A stretch of 47,231 nt of DNA from positions 1-47,231 of the forward strand of contig JBDRVQ010000012.1 in NCBI GenBank assembly GCA_039801905.1, written 5' to 3'. Source of the DNA: a candidate division WOR-3 bacterium. Its GTDB lineage: Bacteria > Hydrothermota > Tepidihabitantia > Tepidihabitantales > JBDRVQ01. Made by a program: the position numbers and the translations under genes. The notes below the pieces were generated by a model. The model was not told the origin of the DNA, searched no databases, and was given only the letters and a program-made list of their open reading frames with translations. Shown here piece by piece: positions 1-8,913 of the stretch (its first letter is position 1; each line of letters starts with the position of its first letter).

Positions 1-144
1 TAATTCTCTTACTCTTTTAATTCTTTTTTGAACGCCTATTATTTTAAGAAACTTATTAAATAATTTCAACACATCTACTACCTTAATACCCTTATTAACC
101 TGGTAACCATGTCTTAACACATTTACTTTTTTTAAGGTTGACAT
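1..144 (-). CDS. N-terminus of an unrecognised protein (partial)
   Basis: An open frame on the minus strand starts with ATG at 144 and runs without a stop off the left edge, giving 48 residues (MSTLKKVNVLRHGYQV, then a basic, hydrophobic stretch ending KRIKRVREL). An AGAGAG stretch lies just before the ATG and could be a weak ribosome binding site. The high Lys/Arg content and the absence of a signal peptide suggest a cytoplasmic, perhaps nucleic-acid-binding protein, but I recognise no family. The start overlaps the -35 box of the divergent aminotransferase promoter, so the two genes would compete for the same DNA. Too little is visible to assign a function. Confidence 0.4.
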   Translation of the reverse strand, partial: MSTLKKVNVLRHGYQVNKGIKVVDVLKLFNKFLKIIGVQKRIKRVREL

Positions 145-165
145 TCTCTCTTTTTGGGTTAAAAT
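138..165 (+). promoter_or_regulatory. sigma-70-type promoter of the aminotransferase gene
   Basis: TTGACA at 138-143 and TAAAAT at 160-165 are separated by 16 bases. Transcription would start near 172 and give a leader of about 30 bases that contains GGAGG at 193-197, six bases before the ATG at 203. Because the in-frame ATG at 164 lies inside the -10 box, it cannot be the translation start. Confidence 0.7.
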
Positions 166-202
166 GTTTTTTAATAATTATATAAAAAATTTGGAGGAAA
201 GA

Positions 203-1531
203 ATGACGAAACCAAAAATTATAACGAAGTTGCCTGGTATTAAGGCACAGAAGATATTAAAAAAGGATAAGAAATATATCTCCCCTTCCTATACCCGCTC
301 CTATCCGGCGGTGATTGAGCAGGGAGAAGGTTGCTGGGTATGGGATGTGGATGGTAATAAGTTTTTAGATTTTAACGCCGGAATCGCAGTCTGTGCTACG
401 GGCCATTGCCATCCTGAGGTGGTAGAAGCAATTAGAAAACAAGTTGGTAAACTTATCCATATCTCCGGGACCGACTATTATTATCCCCAACAGGTTGAAT
501 TAGCCGAAAAGTTAGCAGAAATTACCCCCGGGGGAAAGAATAAGAAGGTATTTTTCTGTAATTCTGGGGCGGAGGCAGTAGAAGGTGCCTTTAAGTTAGC
601 CCGTTTTCATACCAAAAGGCCTTATGCCCTTTCCTTTTTTGGTTCTTTTCACGGTCGGACGATGGGTGCTCTCTCTTTAACCGCCAGTAAGGTTGTCCAT
701 AAGAGAGGTTTCGGTCCTTTAATTCCCGGGGTCTTTCATATTCCCTTCGGCTATTGTTTCCGTTGCTTTTTTAAGTTGGAATATCCGGGATGTGATTTCT
801 ATTGCGTAAAATATATTGAAGAAGAAGTATTTAAGAAGATTGTACCACCGGAGGAAGTCTGTGCATTATTTGCGGAACCGATTCAGGGTGAGGGTGGTTA
901 CATCATTCCGCCGGATGGCTATTTCCAGAGAATTCGGGAACTCTGCGATAAGTATGGGATTCTTTTTGTGGTTGATGAGGTGCAATCTGGTTTTGGTAGA
1001 ACCGGTAAGATGTTTGCCATTGAACATTATGGAGTGATGGCGGACATTTACTGTTTAGCGAAAGGGATTGCCTCGGGAATGCCGATTGGGGCGTTTGTCT
1101 CCCGCTCCGGAATTATGAACTGGCCACCGGGTGCTCATGCTTCAACCTTTGGCGGCAATCCGGTCTCTTGTGTTGCGGCGATGGCGACGATTCGCCTTTT
1201 AGAGAATGGTCTAATTGAGAATGCGGAAAAGATTGGGAAATATCTCTTAAAGGAATTGGAGAAGATTCAGAGTAAGTTTGAGGCGATCGGCGATGTCCGG
1301 GGAAAGGGTCTAATGATTGGCATTGAATTGATTGAGGATTCTATTTCCAAAAAACCGATTCCGGAGAGGCGGGATGCGGTTGTTTATAAATGCTTTGAGA
1401 AGGGATTAATTCTGCAGGGTTGTGGTCCGACGACGATAAGATTTTCGCCACCTTTGATTGTGACGAAGGAAGAGGCGGATACCGCCTTGGAGATATTTGA
1501 AGAGGCATTAAAAGAGGTCTTTAAGTCTTAA
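203..1531 (+). CDS. class III PLP-dependent aminotransferase (ArgD/GabT family)
   Basis: The 442-residue protein belongs to the fold-type I, class III aminotransferases. The PLP lysine is K287 in the LAKG motif, the cofactor aspartate is D258 in VVDEVQSGFGRTG, and the phosphate-binding region includes NSGAEA at about 120-125. Between them lies a four-cysteine patch, C185-x2-C188-x8-C197-x3-C201, which I associate with the archaeal-type branch of this family that includes ornithine aminotransferases and broad amino acid racemases. The substrate is therefore uncertain: 4-aminobutyrate, acetylornithine or ornithine transamination, or racemisation. The start at 203 is chosen because of its GGAGG site and the promoter upstream. 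It is a single-gene unit closed by a hairpin terminator, with no arginine-pathway neighbours to narrow its role. Confidence 0.9.
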   Translation: MTKPKIITKLPGIKAQKILKKDKKYISPSYTRSYPAVIEQGEGCWVWDVDGNKFLDFNAGIAVCATGHCHPEVVEAIRKQVGKLIHISGTDYYYPQQVELAEKLAEITPGGKNKKVFFCNSGAEAVEGAFKLARFHTKRPYALSFFGSFHGRTMGALSLTASKVVHKRGFGPLIPGVFHIPFGYCFRCFFKLEYPGCDFYCVKYIEEEVFKKIVPPEEVCALFAEPIQGEGGYIIPPDGYFQRIRELCDKYGILFVVDEVQSGFGRTGKMFAIEHYGVMADIYCLAKGIASGMPIGAFVSRSGIMNWPPGAHASTFGGNPVSCVAAMATIRLLENGLIENAEKIGKYLLKELEKIQSKFEAIGDVRGKGLMIGIELIEDSISKKPIPERRDAVVYKCFEKGLILQGCGPTTIRFSPPLIVTKEEADTALEIFEEALKEVFKS

Positions 1532-1536
1532 AAAAA

Positions 1537-1559
1537 CCGAAAGGTTTTCGGCTATTTTT
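1537..1559 (+). terminator. intrinsic terminator after the aminotransferase gene
   Basis: CCGAAA at 1537-1542 pairs with TTTCGG at 1546-1551 around a GGT loop, and a T-rich run follows at 1555-1559. It begins five bases after the stop codon. Confidence 0.6.
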
Positions 1560-1599
1560 AACTCTAACCCTTTTGCTCCAATTACGGCACTGGGAATTA

Positions 1600-1880
1600 G
1601 ACTGCTGGATAGGTTACTTATCGGAGAAGGGAAGAGGGAGGAAATTAGGAATTTTTTTGGGGAGTTTAGGGAAGAGTAGATTAGGGGAAAGATTGGAGAG
1701 AGGAGTAGGGAGGATAAGATTAGGAAAAATGGGGGAAAAGAGGCATATTTTTAACCCCCAGGGATACCGTAGGGGGGACTGACCCCTATCTTTTAAGCGC
1801 AATGCTTATAAGTTATTGATAATGAATAACTTAAAGCGATTTTACCACTTCCTAAAAAGTTATCTCATCAGATAATTTTT
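1600..1880 (+). repeat. dispersed structured repeat, copy A
   Basis: This intergenic block has the same two-part layout as copies B (15815-16151) and C (30387-30740, opposite orientation). The first part, about 1615-1745, is purine-rich and roughly periodic at 12 bp (units such as ATTAGGGGAAAG). The conserved core (1748-1880) holds a CCCCC/GGGGG hairpin, a second stem with arms AAGTTATT and AATAACTT, and a final hairpin TTATCT-CATC-AGATAA flanked by five A and five T residues (1854-1880). The last 27 bases are identical in all three copies. Open frames in the purine-rich part are compositional artefacts. The left boundary is approximate because the 5' end of A is the most diverged. The element may be a structured RNA or a miniature mobile repeat. 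Confidence 0.8.
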
Positions 1881-1926
1881 GTCCGGGAAAGATGCTTGTC
1901 TTCAAAAACTTTTTCGGGCATTTTTA
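1880..1926 (+). terminator. hairpin with T-run beyond repeat A
   Basis: TGTCCGGGAAA at 1880-1890 can pair, with G-U wobbles, with TTTTTCGGGCA at 1910-1920, and a run of T follows. It looks like a second intrinsic terminator directly after the repeat and has no equivalent after copies B and C. Confidence 0.4.
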
Positions 1927-1979
1927 CCTTTCAACCAAATTCTCTTTTAAGTCTCTCTTGAGGGCAGCAAGTGATTTCC

Positions 1980-2008
1980 TTGATTTTTTCCGATTATTCC
2001 CTTATCAT
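1980..2008 (+). promoter_or_regulatory. possible promoter of the tilS-panC operon
   Basis: TTGATT at 1980-1985 and TATCAT at 2003-2008 are 17 bases apart, placing transcription start near 2015, about 23 bases before the tilS ATG. An AGGGG ribosome binding site lies at 2023-2027. The boxes are weaker than others in this window. Confidence 0.4.
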
Positions 2009-2037
2009 ACCTAATTAAATTTAGGGGAACTAGATTG

Positions 2038-3435
2038 ATGAGGAAAGGACTTTTAATAGATAGAGTAAAGGAAACACTCCAAAGACTCATTGGGGAGTTT
2101 CTTTCTAAAAAGAAGAAGACAAGCATTTTGGTCGGGTTTTCTGGTGGAAAGGATTCAACTTTTCTCCTCTATGCCCTTTGCCAGTTGAAGGATTGGCTAA
2201 ACTTAGAACTTTTTGCCTTTCACTTAAATCATTTGTTAAGGGGCGAAGAGGCAAAAAGGGATGAAAGATTCTGTCAAGAATTTTGCCGAAAATTAAAGGT
2301 GCCCTTGGTTATAAAGAGATATGATGTGAAAGGTTATGCGAAGAGAAGGAAGATTTCCTTAGAGGAGGCGGGAAGAGTTATCCGGTATCGCTTCTTAGAG
2401 GAGATAAGAAAAAAGAAAGGGTTAGATTTTATCGTTTTGGGTCATAATGCCACGGATAATTGCGAAACGATGCTTCTCGGCTTAATAAAAGGGCAAGGGC
2501 TCTCGGGAATTGCTGGCATCCCGCCGACAAGGGGTAAGATTATTAGACCTTTAATTGATATTAAAAGGGAAGAGATAGAAGAATTCTTAAAGAAAAATAA
2601 TATCCCCTATGTTTTTGATACAACAAATTTATCCCTCTCCCATCCTCGCAATTATATTCGGCATATCATTTTGCCATTTCTTAAAGAGGTCAATCCCAAT
2701 TTGGAAGAGACGATGCGCCAGACCGCCCAAATTTTACAGGAAGAGGATGCTTTCCAGAAGGTGGTTGCGAAAGAAAAGATCGCGGAAGGGGGCATAAAGA
2801 AAGTGAGGGAAGGTTATTTTATTGACAATAAGATATTTTTGCCTTATAATTTGGCAATTAAGAGAAGAGTCTTGAAGGAGTTATTTAAAAAGATGCCCTA
2901 CGAGGATGTGGAAAGGGTAATCGGTTTGGTGGAAAAGCCTTCAGGAAAGGAGGTGATTTTGAAAGGCGGTCTCTGGGCGGTAAAGGAGTCAGATGGGGTA
3001 TTTATTGGGAAAATCCCCAAAAGGAGTACCTTTTATAAGGTATTAAAGTTTGGGGTAAATCGGATTGAAGGTATGGGTTTAGATTTGGAGATCAAAAGGA
3101 GAGAGAAGGGGGGGGAGATAAAGGATTTGCTAGCTGCCCCTATGGTAGAATACTTTGACGAGGATGAGATCTTACCTCCTCTCTATATCCGCTTCTGGCA
3201 ACCAGGAGATTTCTTGGCCTACGAAGAGGGAAAGAAGAAATTGCAGGATTTATTCGTTGACTACAAAATACCGAAGCGAATAAAGAATGAGATACCAATT
3301 CTTTTTGACCAAAAGGGAGTTTTATGGGTTTTAGGTTTGAGAAGGGCAAATCGGGCAAAGATTACGGAAAAGACAGGAATGATATTGGAGGTTAAGATAA
3401 AAAGATGGAAAGAGAACCCAATAAGAGGAATATAG
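2038..3435 (+). CDS. tilS: tRNA(Ile)-lysidine synthase
   Basis: TilS attaches lysine to the wobble C34 of the AUA-reading tRNA-Ile, changing both its decoding and its charging. The 465-residue protein has the N-type ATP pyrophosphatase loop SGGKDS at about 35-40, the H-x-N-H type segment (FHLNH) and the GHNATDN motif typical of the family, and a C-terminal TilS domain near 395-450 (KLQDLFVDYKIPKRIK, then WVLGLRRANRAKIT). Length fits the family. The ATG at 2038 follows AGGGG by ten bases; an in-frame TTG sits directly before it and is an alternative. It is the first gene of the operon and overlaps ftsH by 31 bases, the frequent tilS-ftsH pairing in bacteria. Confidence 0.93.
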   Translation: MRKGLLIDRVKETLQRLIGEFLSKKKKTSILVGFSGGKDSTFLLYALCQLKDWLNLELFAFHLNHLLRGEEAKRDERFCQEFCRKLKVPLVIKRYDVKGYAKRRKISLEEAGRVIRYRFLEEIRKKKGLDFIVLGHNATDNCETMLLGLIKGQGLSGIAGIPPTRGKIIRPLIDIKREEIEEFLKKNNIPYVFDTTNLSLSHPRNYIRHIILPFLKEVNPNLEETMRQTAQILQEEDAFQKVVAKEKIAEGGIKKVREGYFIDNKIFLPYNLAIKRRVLKELFKKMPYEDVERVIGLVEKPSGKEVILKGGLWAVKESDGVFIGKIPKRSTFYKVLKFGVNRIEGMGLDLEIKRREKGGEIKDLLAAPMVEYFDEDEILPPLYIRFWQPGDFLAYEEGKKKLQDLFVDYKIPKRIKNEIPILFDQKGVLWVLGLRRANRAKITEKTGMILEVKIKRWKENPIRGI

Positions 3436-5237
3436 CCTCTTCTCTCTTCATTTGGCTCCTAATCCTCACTGCTATCTGGCTTCTCTGGAATTTCTTCAAT
3501 ACAAGGCGAAAAGAAAGGGTCTTAATTGATTATACCCATTTCATCAAAGAAGTAGAGAAGGGAAATGTCCTGTCAGTGGTGATAATGGAAAAAGAGATTT
3601 TGGGGCAATTAAAGAAAGAGGCGGAATTGGAAGGGGTGACACCGATAAAGAAATTTACTGAATTTAAAACCTATTTGCCTTTTCCCGACCCAAGTTTAGT
3701 CCAGAAATTAATTGATAAAAAGGTCTTGGTCTCTTCTAAACCTTCTTCTCCCTGGTCAAATCTTATTGTGGGTGCTATCCCTTGGATTTTATTTTTAGGT
3801 TTGTGGTTGTTCTTTATTCGGAGGTTGACCGCGGGGCAGGACCGGGCATTTACCTTTGGTCGGAGTCGGGCAAAAATTCTTACCGAAAATAAACCGAAGG
3901 TCACATTTGATGATGTCGCCGGGGTTGATGAGGCAAAGGAGGAGTTGAAGGAGGTGATTGAGTTCTTAAAGGCGCCTCAGAAATTTCAGAGGTTGGGAGG
4001 AAGGATTCCGAAAGGGGTCCTTTTGGTCGGACCGACCGGAACCGGTAAGACCTTATTAGCAAGGGCAGTAGCAGGTGAGGCAGGAGTGCCATTCATCTCT
4101 ATATCCGGTTCTAACTTTGTGGAGATGTTCGTTGGGGTGGGTGCCGCTCGGGTTCGGGATTTATTCGAACAAGGGAGAAGGAATGCCCCCTGCATCATAT
4201 TCATTGATGAGATCGATGCGGTGGGTCGACAGCGAGGAGCAGGTTTGGGAGGTGGGCATGACGAAAGGGAGCAGACCTTAAATCAACTCTTAGTGGAGAT
4301 GGACGGTTTTGATACCTCAGAAGGCGTAATAATTATGGCGGCGACCAATCGCCCGGATATTTTAGATCCTGCTCTTTTAAGACCCGGAAGATTTGACCGC
4401 CAGATTGTCGTTGACCGACCAGATGTGAAAGGTCGAGAGGAAATCTTAAAGGTCCATACCCGAAAGATTCCTTTGGCGAAAGAAGTTGACCTTAAAGTCT
4501 TAGCCCGGGGAACACCCGGTTTTTCCGGAGCGGACTTAGCGAATATGGTAAACGAAGCGGCACTTTTAGCCGCCCGCCGGAATCACGATGTGGTGATGAT
4601 GGAAGATTTGGAAGACGCTAAGGATAAAGTATTAATGGGAGTGGAACGAAGGAGTCTTTTAATCTCCGAAGAGGAGAAGAGATGGATTGCCTACCATGAG
4701 GCAGGTCATGTTTTAGTTTCTAAGATGATCCCCGGAACCGACCCGATTCATAAAGTGACAATCATACCCCGAGGGAGGGCATTGGGGACAACCCAGCAAT
4801 TACCAATTGATGACCGAAGGATCTATTCCAAGACTTATTGCCTTAATCAATTGGCGGTGATGCTGGGAGGAAGGGCGGCAGAGGAGGCGGTATTTTCTGA
4901 TATCTCAACCGGTGCCCGGGATGATATTGATCGGGCGACCCAATTGGCGAGAATGATGGTGACGGAATGGGGGATGTCAGAAAAGGTTGGACCATTAACC
5001 TTAGGGAAGGCGGAAGAAGAAGTCTTTTTGGGTAGAGAGATGGGACTCCATCGGAATATCTCCGAGGAGACCGCCCGGTTGATTGATCAGGAGATAATAA
5101 GATTTGTGGAAGAAGCCTATGAGAAGGCGAAGAAGATTGTGCGGGAGAATATGGAAAAGTTACACAAAATTGCCAAAGCACTTTTAGAAAAGGAGATACT
5201 GGAAGGACAAGAGATTGATGCCCTTCTTATCCCGTGA
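3405..5237 (+). CDS. ftsH: ATP-dependent zinc metalloprotease FtsH
   Basis: FtsH is a membrane-anchored hexameric AAA+ protease that extracts and degrades damaged membrane and short-lived cytoplasmic proteins. The 610 residues show transmembrane helices at about 10-30 and 119-138 around a short extracytoplasmic domain. These are followed by a Walker A GPTGTGKT at 209-216, Walker B IIFIDEID at 264-271, the second region of homology ([19 protein letters not shown]) and the zinc-binding HEAGH at 431-435, with the third ligand expected in the later [11 protein letters not shown] segment. The start overlaps the end of tilS, and the stop codon overlaps the GTG start of dapA, so translation is probably coupled. 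All catalytic elements are present. Confidence 0.97.
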   Translation: MEREPNKRNIASSLFIWLLILTAIWLLWNFFNTRRKERVLIDYTHFIKEVEKGNVLSVVIMEKEILGQLKKEAELEGVTPIKKFTEFKTYLPFPDPSLVQKLIDKKVLVSSKPSSPWSNLIVGAIPWILFLGLWLFFIRRLTAGQDRAFTFGRSRAKILTENKPKVTFDDVAGVDEAKEELKEVIEFLKAPQKFQRLGGRIPKGVLLVGPTGTGKTLLARAVAGEAGVPFISISGSNFVEMFVGVGAARVRDLFEQGRRNAPCIIFIDEIDAVGRQRGAGLGGGHDEREQTLNQLLVEMDGFDTSEGVIIMAATNRPDILDPALLRPGRFDRQIVVDRPDVKGREEILKVHTRKIPLAKEVDLKVLARGTPGFSGADLANMVNEAALLAARRNHDVVMMEDLEDAKDKVLMGVERRSLLISEEEKRWIAYHEAGHVLVSKMIPGTDPIHKVTIIPRGRALGTTQQLPIDDRRIYSKTYCLNQLAVMLGGRAAEEAVFSDISTGARDDIDRATQLARMMVTEWGMSEKVGPLTLGKAEEEVFLGREMGLHRNISEETARLIDQEIIRFVEEAYEKAKKIVRENMEKLHKIAKALLEKEILEGQEIDALLIP

Positions 5238-6127
5238 TTAAAAGTTCTATCCTCAAAGGTTCATTTACTGCCTTGGTTACTCCGTTCCAAAACGGAGAAG
5301 TTGATTTGGCAGGACTCAGGAGAAATATAGAATTTCAACTGGCTAATGATACCGCCGGTTTAGTTCCCTGTGGTACAACCGGTGAGTCGCCAACCCTTTC
5401 TCTTGAAGAATGGGAAATGGTGATAAGGACCACAGTGGAGAGTGTCCAAGGTAGAATTCCGGTTATTGCCGGAACCGGAACCAACGATACGAAGAAGACG
5501 ATTAAATTGACCGAGAGGGCGAAGGAATTGGGTTGTGATGGTTGTTTAGTTGTTTGCCCTTATTATAATAAGCCAACTCAGGAAGGGCTTTATCGCCATT
5601 TTGCCGAAATTGCCCAGAGTGTTGATATACCAATTATTATCTACAATATCCCAAGCCGGACCGGGGTAAATATCTTACCGAAAACGATTGAGAAGTTGGT
5701 AAAGGAATTTAATAATATCATTGGGATTAAAGAGGCATCAGGCAATTTGGACCAGGTTTCAGAAATTTTGGTGCGCTGTGGCGAAAGGATTAGCATCCTC
5801 TCCGGTGACGATGCCTTAACCTTACCCATCCTTTCGGTCGGAGGTCAGGGGGTAATTTCGGTAATATCAAATATCCTTCCGAAGGCGATGGCGGATTTAG
5901 TCAAGAGTTATCTAAAGGGGGATATAAAAGGAGCCCGGGAATTACACCAGAAGTTATTTCCCTTGATGAAAGTATTATTCATTGAGACCAACCCAATACC
6001 GATTAAAACTGCTATGAACCTCTTAAAGATGCCTAGCGGCGATTTGCGTCCTCCCCTTTATCCACCGAACGAAGAGACACTTAATCAGATAAAAAGGGAA
6101 TTAGAAAATTACGGACTTCTAAGATGA
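5234..6127 (+). CDS. dapA: 4-hydroxy-tetrahydrodipicolinate synthase
   Basis: DapA condenses pyruvate with aspartate semialdehyde, the committed step toward diaminopimelate and lysine. The 297-residue TIM barrel has the Schiff-base lysine K166 in IIGIKEASG, the active-site tyrosine Y137 in YNIPSRTG and the CGTTGES loop with the catalytic threonine pair near 48-49. It begins with GTG whose last two bases form part of the ftsH TGA, and it ends overlapping the dapB ATG. Adjacency to dapB supports the assignment over other members of the N-acetylneuraminate lyase family. Confidence 0.95.
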   Translation: MIKSSILKGSFTALVTPFQNGEVDLAGLRRNIEFQLANDTAGLVPCGTTGESPTLSLEEWEMVIRTTVESVQGRIPVIAGTGTNDTKKTIKLTERAKELGCDGCLVVCPYYNKPTQEGLYRHFAEIAQSVDIPIIIYNIPSRTGVNILPKTIEKLVKEFNNIIGIKEASGNLDQVSEILVRCGERISILSGDDALTLPILSVGGQGVISVISNILPKAMADLVKSYLKGDIKGARELHQKLFPLMKVLFIETNPIPIKTAMNLLKMPSGDLRPPLYPPNEETLNQIKRELENYGLLR

Positions 6128-6843
6128 TGAGGATAATAATTATCGGTGCCGGGGGGAGAATGGGAAGCGCTATCGCCCAAGGGATTCAAGAGACGAAGGA
6201 TATGGAAGTAATTTATGGGGTGGAAAAGGAAGGCCATTTCGCAGTTGGTTCTCCTTTTGGTAAGAATTTTATCGTTGATAAATTAGAAAAGGTAATAAGG
6301 GAAGGGGATGTGGTGGTTGATTTTTCCGAGCGGGAGGCGGTTTTAAGTAATAGGGAGATATTAATTCAAGGTGGTAAGCCTTACCTCTGTGGGGTGACGG
6401 GTTTCCGAGAAGAGGAATTGAAGGATTTGAAGGAGATGGGGAGGTATATCCCTTTTCTCTATTCTCCAAATTTCTCCTTTGGTGCCAATCTGCTCATCAG
6501 GTCGGTCGGGGAAATTGCCCGTTTTTTACCAGAAGATTACGAAATAAAAATTATTGAGACCCACCATAAGATGAAAAAGGATGCTCCGAGTGGGACGGCA
6601 AAGAGACTGGTCACAGAAGTTGAAGAGAAGAAAGGGGAGAAGGTGGAGGTCTTTTCTCTGCGGGCGGGGGAAATCGTTGGTGAACATAGGGTTATCTTTT
6701 TTGGTCCCGGGGAGGTCTTAGAGATTACCCATTCTGCCTTATCCCGGAAAGCATTTGTCCGAGGGGTAATAGAAGGAATAAGATTTATTATTAATCAGGC
6801 AAGGGGATTTTATACCTTTGATGATATTATAAAAAAGGTATGA
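6124..6843 (+). CDS. dapB: 4-hydroxy-tetrahydrodipicolinate reductase
   Basis: DapB reduces the dapA product with NAD(P)H in diaminopimelate and lysine synthesis. The 239-residue protein has the Rossmann loop GAGGRMG at 8-14 and the substrate-binding and catalytic segment ETHHKMKKDAPSGTA near 140-154. The C-terminal half carries the usual HRVIFFGPGE and ARGFYTFDDII features. It overlaps dapA by four bases and the next gene by ATGA, so it is co-translated with both. The following two genes, a restriction-modification pair, are foreign to this pathway. Confidence 0.95.
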   Translation: MMRIIIIGAGGRMGSAIAQGIQETKDMEVIYGVEKEGHFAVGSPFGKNFIVDKLEKVIREGDVVVDFSEREAVLSNREILIQGGKPYLCGVTGFREEELKDLKEMGRYIPFLYSPNFSFGANLLIRSVGEIARFLPEDYEIKIIETHHKMKKDAPSGTAKRLVTEVEEKKGEKVEVFSLRAGEIVGEHRVIFFGPGEVLEITHSALSRKAFVRGVIEGIRFIINQARGFYTFDDIIKKV

Positions 6844-7550
6844 ACCAAGAATTGGCACAGGTGATAAAGATGTATACAACTGGAACTCACAAGGAGTTGA
6901 GCAGTTACCTAATTGGGAAATCAAAGGATACCCTCATTGCTATCCTGGTTGATTTATTAACGATGTATATCAATGATAAAAACTCCTCAACAATACGAGA
7001 ATTCATAAACGTGACTTTAGCCGGTTATCAACATAAAGAAGGGAAAATTGGTTATAATGGTTTCAAACAAGATACATTTGTTCCCGGGAGGACAATAAGA
7101 TGTGAGGCGAAACCGAAAAATGTAAATAGCGAGGAGTTTGAAAAATATAAGAGAGGTGAGAGGAGAACACCCCCTGCAAAATTGAATGGTAGGGGTAATT
7201 TTACTGATTATACTCCGGAACGATTAGAGAAGGATAAAAGGGAGAAAGATTTGAATATGTTAGTAAGTGGTTTTGTTGATGGCAAACTCATTTATATTAT
7301 TGAATTTCCTTTTTCCACTCCTGATTTTGTAAGAAATTTAGAGAAGAAATTAAAAAAATGGCAGGAGAAGTTAAAAGGAAGTAAAAGTATAAAAGGTCAG
7401 TTCTTAAGGAGTGCGGATTTTGATTACAAAGATTATATTAATTGTCCAGATTTAAAAGTAGTTTATCTTTTAAGTAAGGATGAATTAGCAAAATATGAAC
7501 CATATATAGCCAAAGGATTTTATGAATTTTTAAGGGAAAAGACAAAATGA
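6840..7550 (+). CDS. putative type II restriction endonuclease
   Basis: I do not recognise the exact family of this 236-residue protein. The argument for a restriction endonuclease is its place immediately upstream of, and in ATGA overlap with, a site-specific DNA methyltransferase. A PD-(D/E)xK-like signature, D78 followed ten residues later by E89-A90-K91 (RCEAKPKN), also fits the nuclease fold. There is no signal peptide or membrane segment, and it is rich in lysine with many charged residues in the C-terminal half. Start and stop both overlap neighbours by four bases. By eye its DNA is somewhat richer in A+T than the flanking biosynthetic genes, consistent with transfer. It could also be an accessory protein of the methyltransferase. 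Recognition sequence unknown. Confidence 0.55.
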   Translation: MNQELAQVIKMYTTGTHKELSSYLIGKSKDTLIAILVDLLTMYINDKNSSTIREFINVTLAGYQHKEGKIGYNGFKQDTFVPGRTIRCEAKPKNVNSEEFEKYKRGERRTPPAKLNGRGNFTDYTPERLEKDKREKDLNMLVSGFVDGKLIYIIEFPFSTPDFVRNLEKKLKKWQEKLKGSKSIKGQFLRSADFDYKDYINCPDLKVVYLLSKDELAKYEPYIAKGFYEFLREKTK

Positions 7551-8431
7551 AATTGAATGAGTATTTAAATAAGATAATTCAAGGGGATGCCTTAACCGTA
7601 TTGAAAAATTTACCGGAGGAGATTGTTGATTTGGGTGTGACATCACCTCCGTATAATAAGGGTGAAAATAAAAAAGGATGGCTGGTGACAAGTGTCAAAT
7701 ATTCGGGTGTTTCGGACCGATTGCCCGAAAAAGTTTACCAAAGTCAACAAATAGATGTCTTGAATGAAATTTATCGGATTACAAAACCTGGTGGTTCTTT
7801 TTTTTATAATCATAAAATCCGTTGGGAAAGGGGTGAGTTGCTTCACCCGATGGATTGGTTGAGGAAGACCAAATGGATAATTAGGCAGGAGATAATATGG
7901 GATCGGATGATTGCCGCAAATATTCGCGGTTGGCGATTCTGGCAAGTAGAGGAAAGGATATATTGGCTTTATAAACCAAAGGGGAAAAAACTGATCGGTG
8001 AGGAATTAAAGCCGAAACATGCCCTTTTAACTTCAATTTGGCGGTTTCCACCAGAGAAGAAAAATCCCCATCCCGCACCTTTTCCTTTGGCTCTCCCAGT
8101 GCGGGTAATTTATTCTATTATGGATGAAAGAAAGGGGGTGGTAATTGACCCTTACTGTGGAAGTGGGACAACGCTGGTGGCGGCAAAGATTTTGGGGCAC
8201 GATTTTATTGGAATTGAAATATCTGAGGAATATGTTAAATCTGCTGAGAAGCGGCTTTTAAATTATAAAAACGAAAGGTGTGAGGCAGAAGAGGAGATTG
8301 CTAAACACATTGTTATCAAAACATTTAAGGAGAGAAAAGAGAAGGGAGAATTTACTGGGAAATACGGGAAGAGGGCAAATCAAGGAATGAATGCGCTCCT
8401 TTTATTTCGGGAGAAGGGTGAGGAAAGATGA
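7547..8431 (+). CDS. site-specific DNA methyltransferase, beta class (likely m4C)
   Basis: This 294-residue enzyme transfers a methyl group from S-adenosylmethionine to DNA. The catalytic motif TSPPYN comes first (about residues 29-34) and the AdoMet-binding motif DPYCGSGTT comes late (about residue 204), the circular order of beta-class amino-methyltransferases. SPPY rather than DPPY favours N4-cytosine, but N6-adenine cannot be excluded. A C-terminal basic tail of about 50 residues follows the core. It overlaps the putative endonuclease upstream and folK downstream by ATGA, so the pair sits neatly inside a biosynthetic operon. The natural role is host protection from the neighbouring nuclease; an orphan regulatory methyltransferase is the alternative. 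Confidence 0.88.
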   Translation: MKLNEYLNKIIQGDALTVLKNLPEEIVDLGVTSPPYNKGENKKGWLVTSVKYSGVSDRLPEKVYQSQQIDVLNEIYRITKPGGSFFYNHKIRWERGELLHPMDWLRKTKWIIRQEIIWDRMIAANIRGWRFWQVEERIYWLYKPKGKKLIGEELKPKHALLTSIWRFPPEKKNPHPAPFPLALPVRVIYSIMDERKGVVIDPYCGSGTTLVAAKILGHDFIGIEISEEYVKSAEKRLLNYKNERCEAEEEIAKHIVIKTFKERKEKGEFTGKYGKRANQGMNALLLFREKGEER

Positions 8432-8913
8432 ACCGAGTCTTTTTTGCCTTAGGCTCTAATTTGGGTAATCGGAAAAGGAATTTGGAAAAAGGGTTACAAT
8501 TATTAGAGAGGATGGGGATAAAAATCCGAAAGAAGTCAAGGATTTATGAGACGGAACCGGACGGTTTCCCTTATCAGCCGAAGTTTCTCAATCTGGTGGT
8601 AGAAGGAGAGACGGAAAAAAGTCCGGAGGAATGCCTTCTGATAATAAATGAGATTGAGAAAAGATTAAAAAGGGTGAGGATTTTTAAGAATGCACCCCGG
8701 CCCTTAGATATTGATTTATTATTCTATAATCAAGAGATAATTGAAAAGCCGAATCTTAAAGTTCCCCATCCAAAACTTCAAGAACGGGAATTCGTTTTGC
8801 GACCCTTAGCGGAGATTGCTCCCCAACTTTACCATCCCAAATTAAATAAGAGAATAGAAGAGTTACTAAAAGAGAAAGGTAATGGAAAGGGAATTAAACT
8901 ATATTGCGATTGA
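8428..8913 (+). CDS. folK: 2-amino-4-hydroxy-6-hydroxymethyldihydropteridine pyrophosphokinase
   Basis: FolK transfers pyrophosphate from ATP to the pterin precursor, just before its coupling to p-aminobenzoate in folate synthesis. The 161 residues contain the typical FFALGSNLGNR start, the YETEPDG loop, the NLVVEGET strand and the signature RPLDIDLLFY with the Mg-binding aspartates, followed by VPHPKLQEREFVLRPLAEI. Length is normal. It overlaps the methyltransferase by ATGA and the following kinase-like gene by 32 bases. Confidence 0.95.
   Translation: MNRVFFALGSNLGNRKRNLEKGLQLLERMGIKIRKKSRIYETEPDGFPYQPKFLNLVVEGETEKSPEECLLIINEIEKRLKRVRIFKNAPRPLDIDLLFYNQEIIEKPNLKVPHPKLQEREFVLRPLAEIAPQLYHPKLNKRIEELLKEKGNGKGIKLYCD

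Noticed and set aside
164-202. Upstream ATG for the aminotransferase gene
   Set aside because: It lies within the -10 box of the promoter and has no ribosome site; the ATG at 203 has GGAGG at the right distance.
1573-1802. Open frames on both strands in the purine-rich tract (also at 15827-16091, 30494-30757 and 46115-46342)
   Set aside because: They arise from low-complexity 12-bp periodic DNA that is depleted in stop codons. The encoded four-residue periodic sequences are not conserved between copies and lack ribosome sites.
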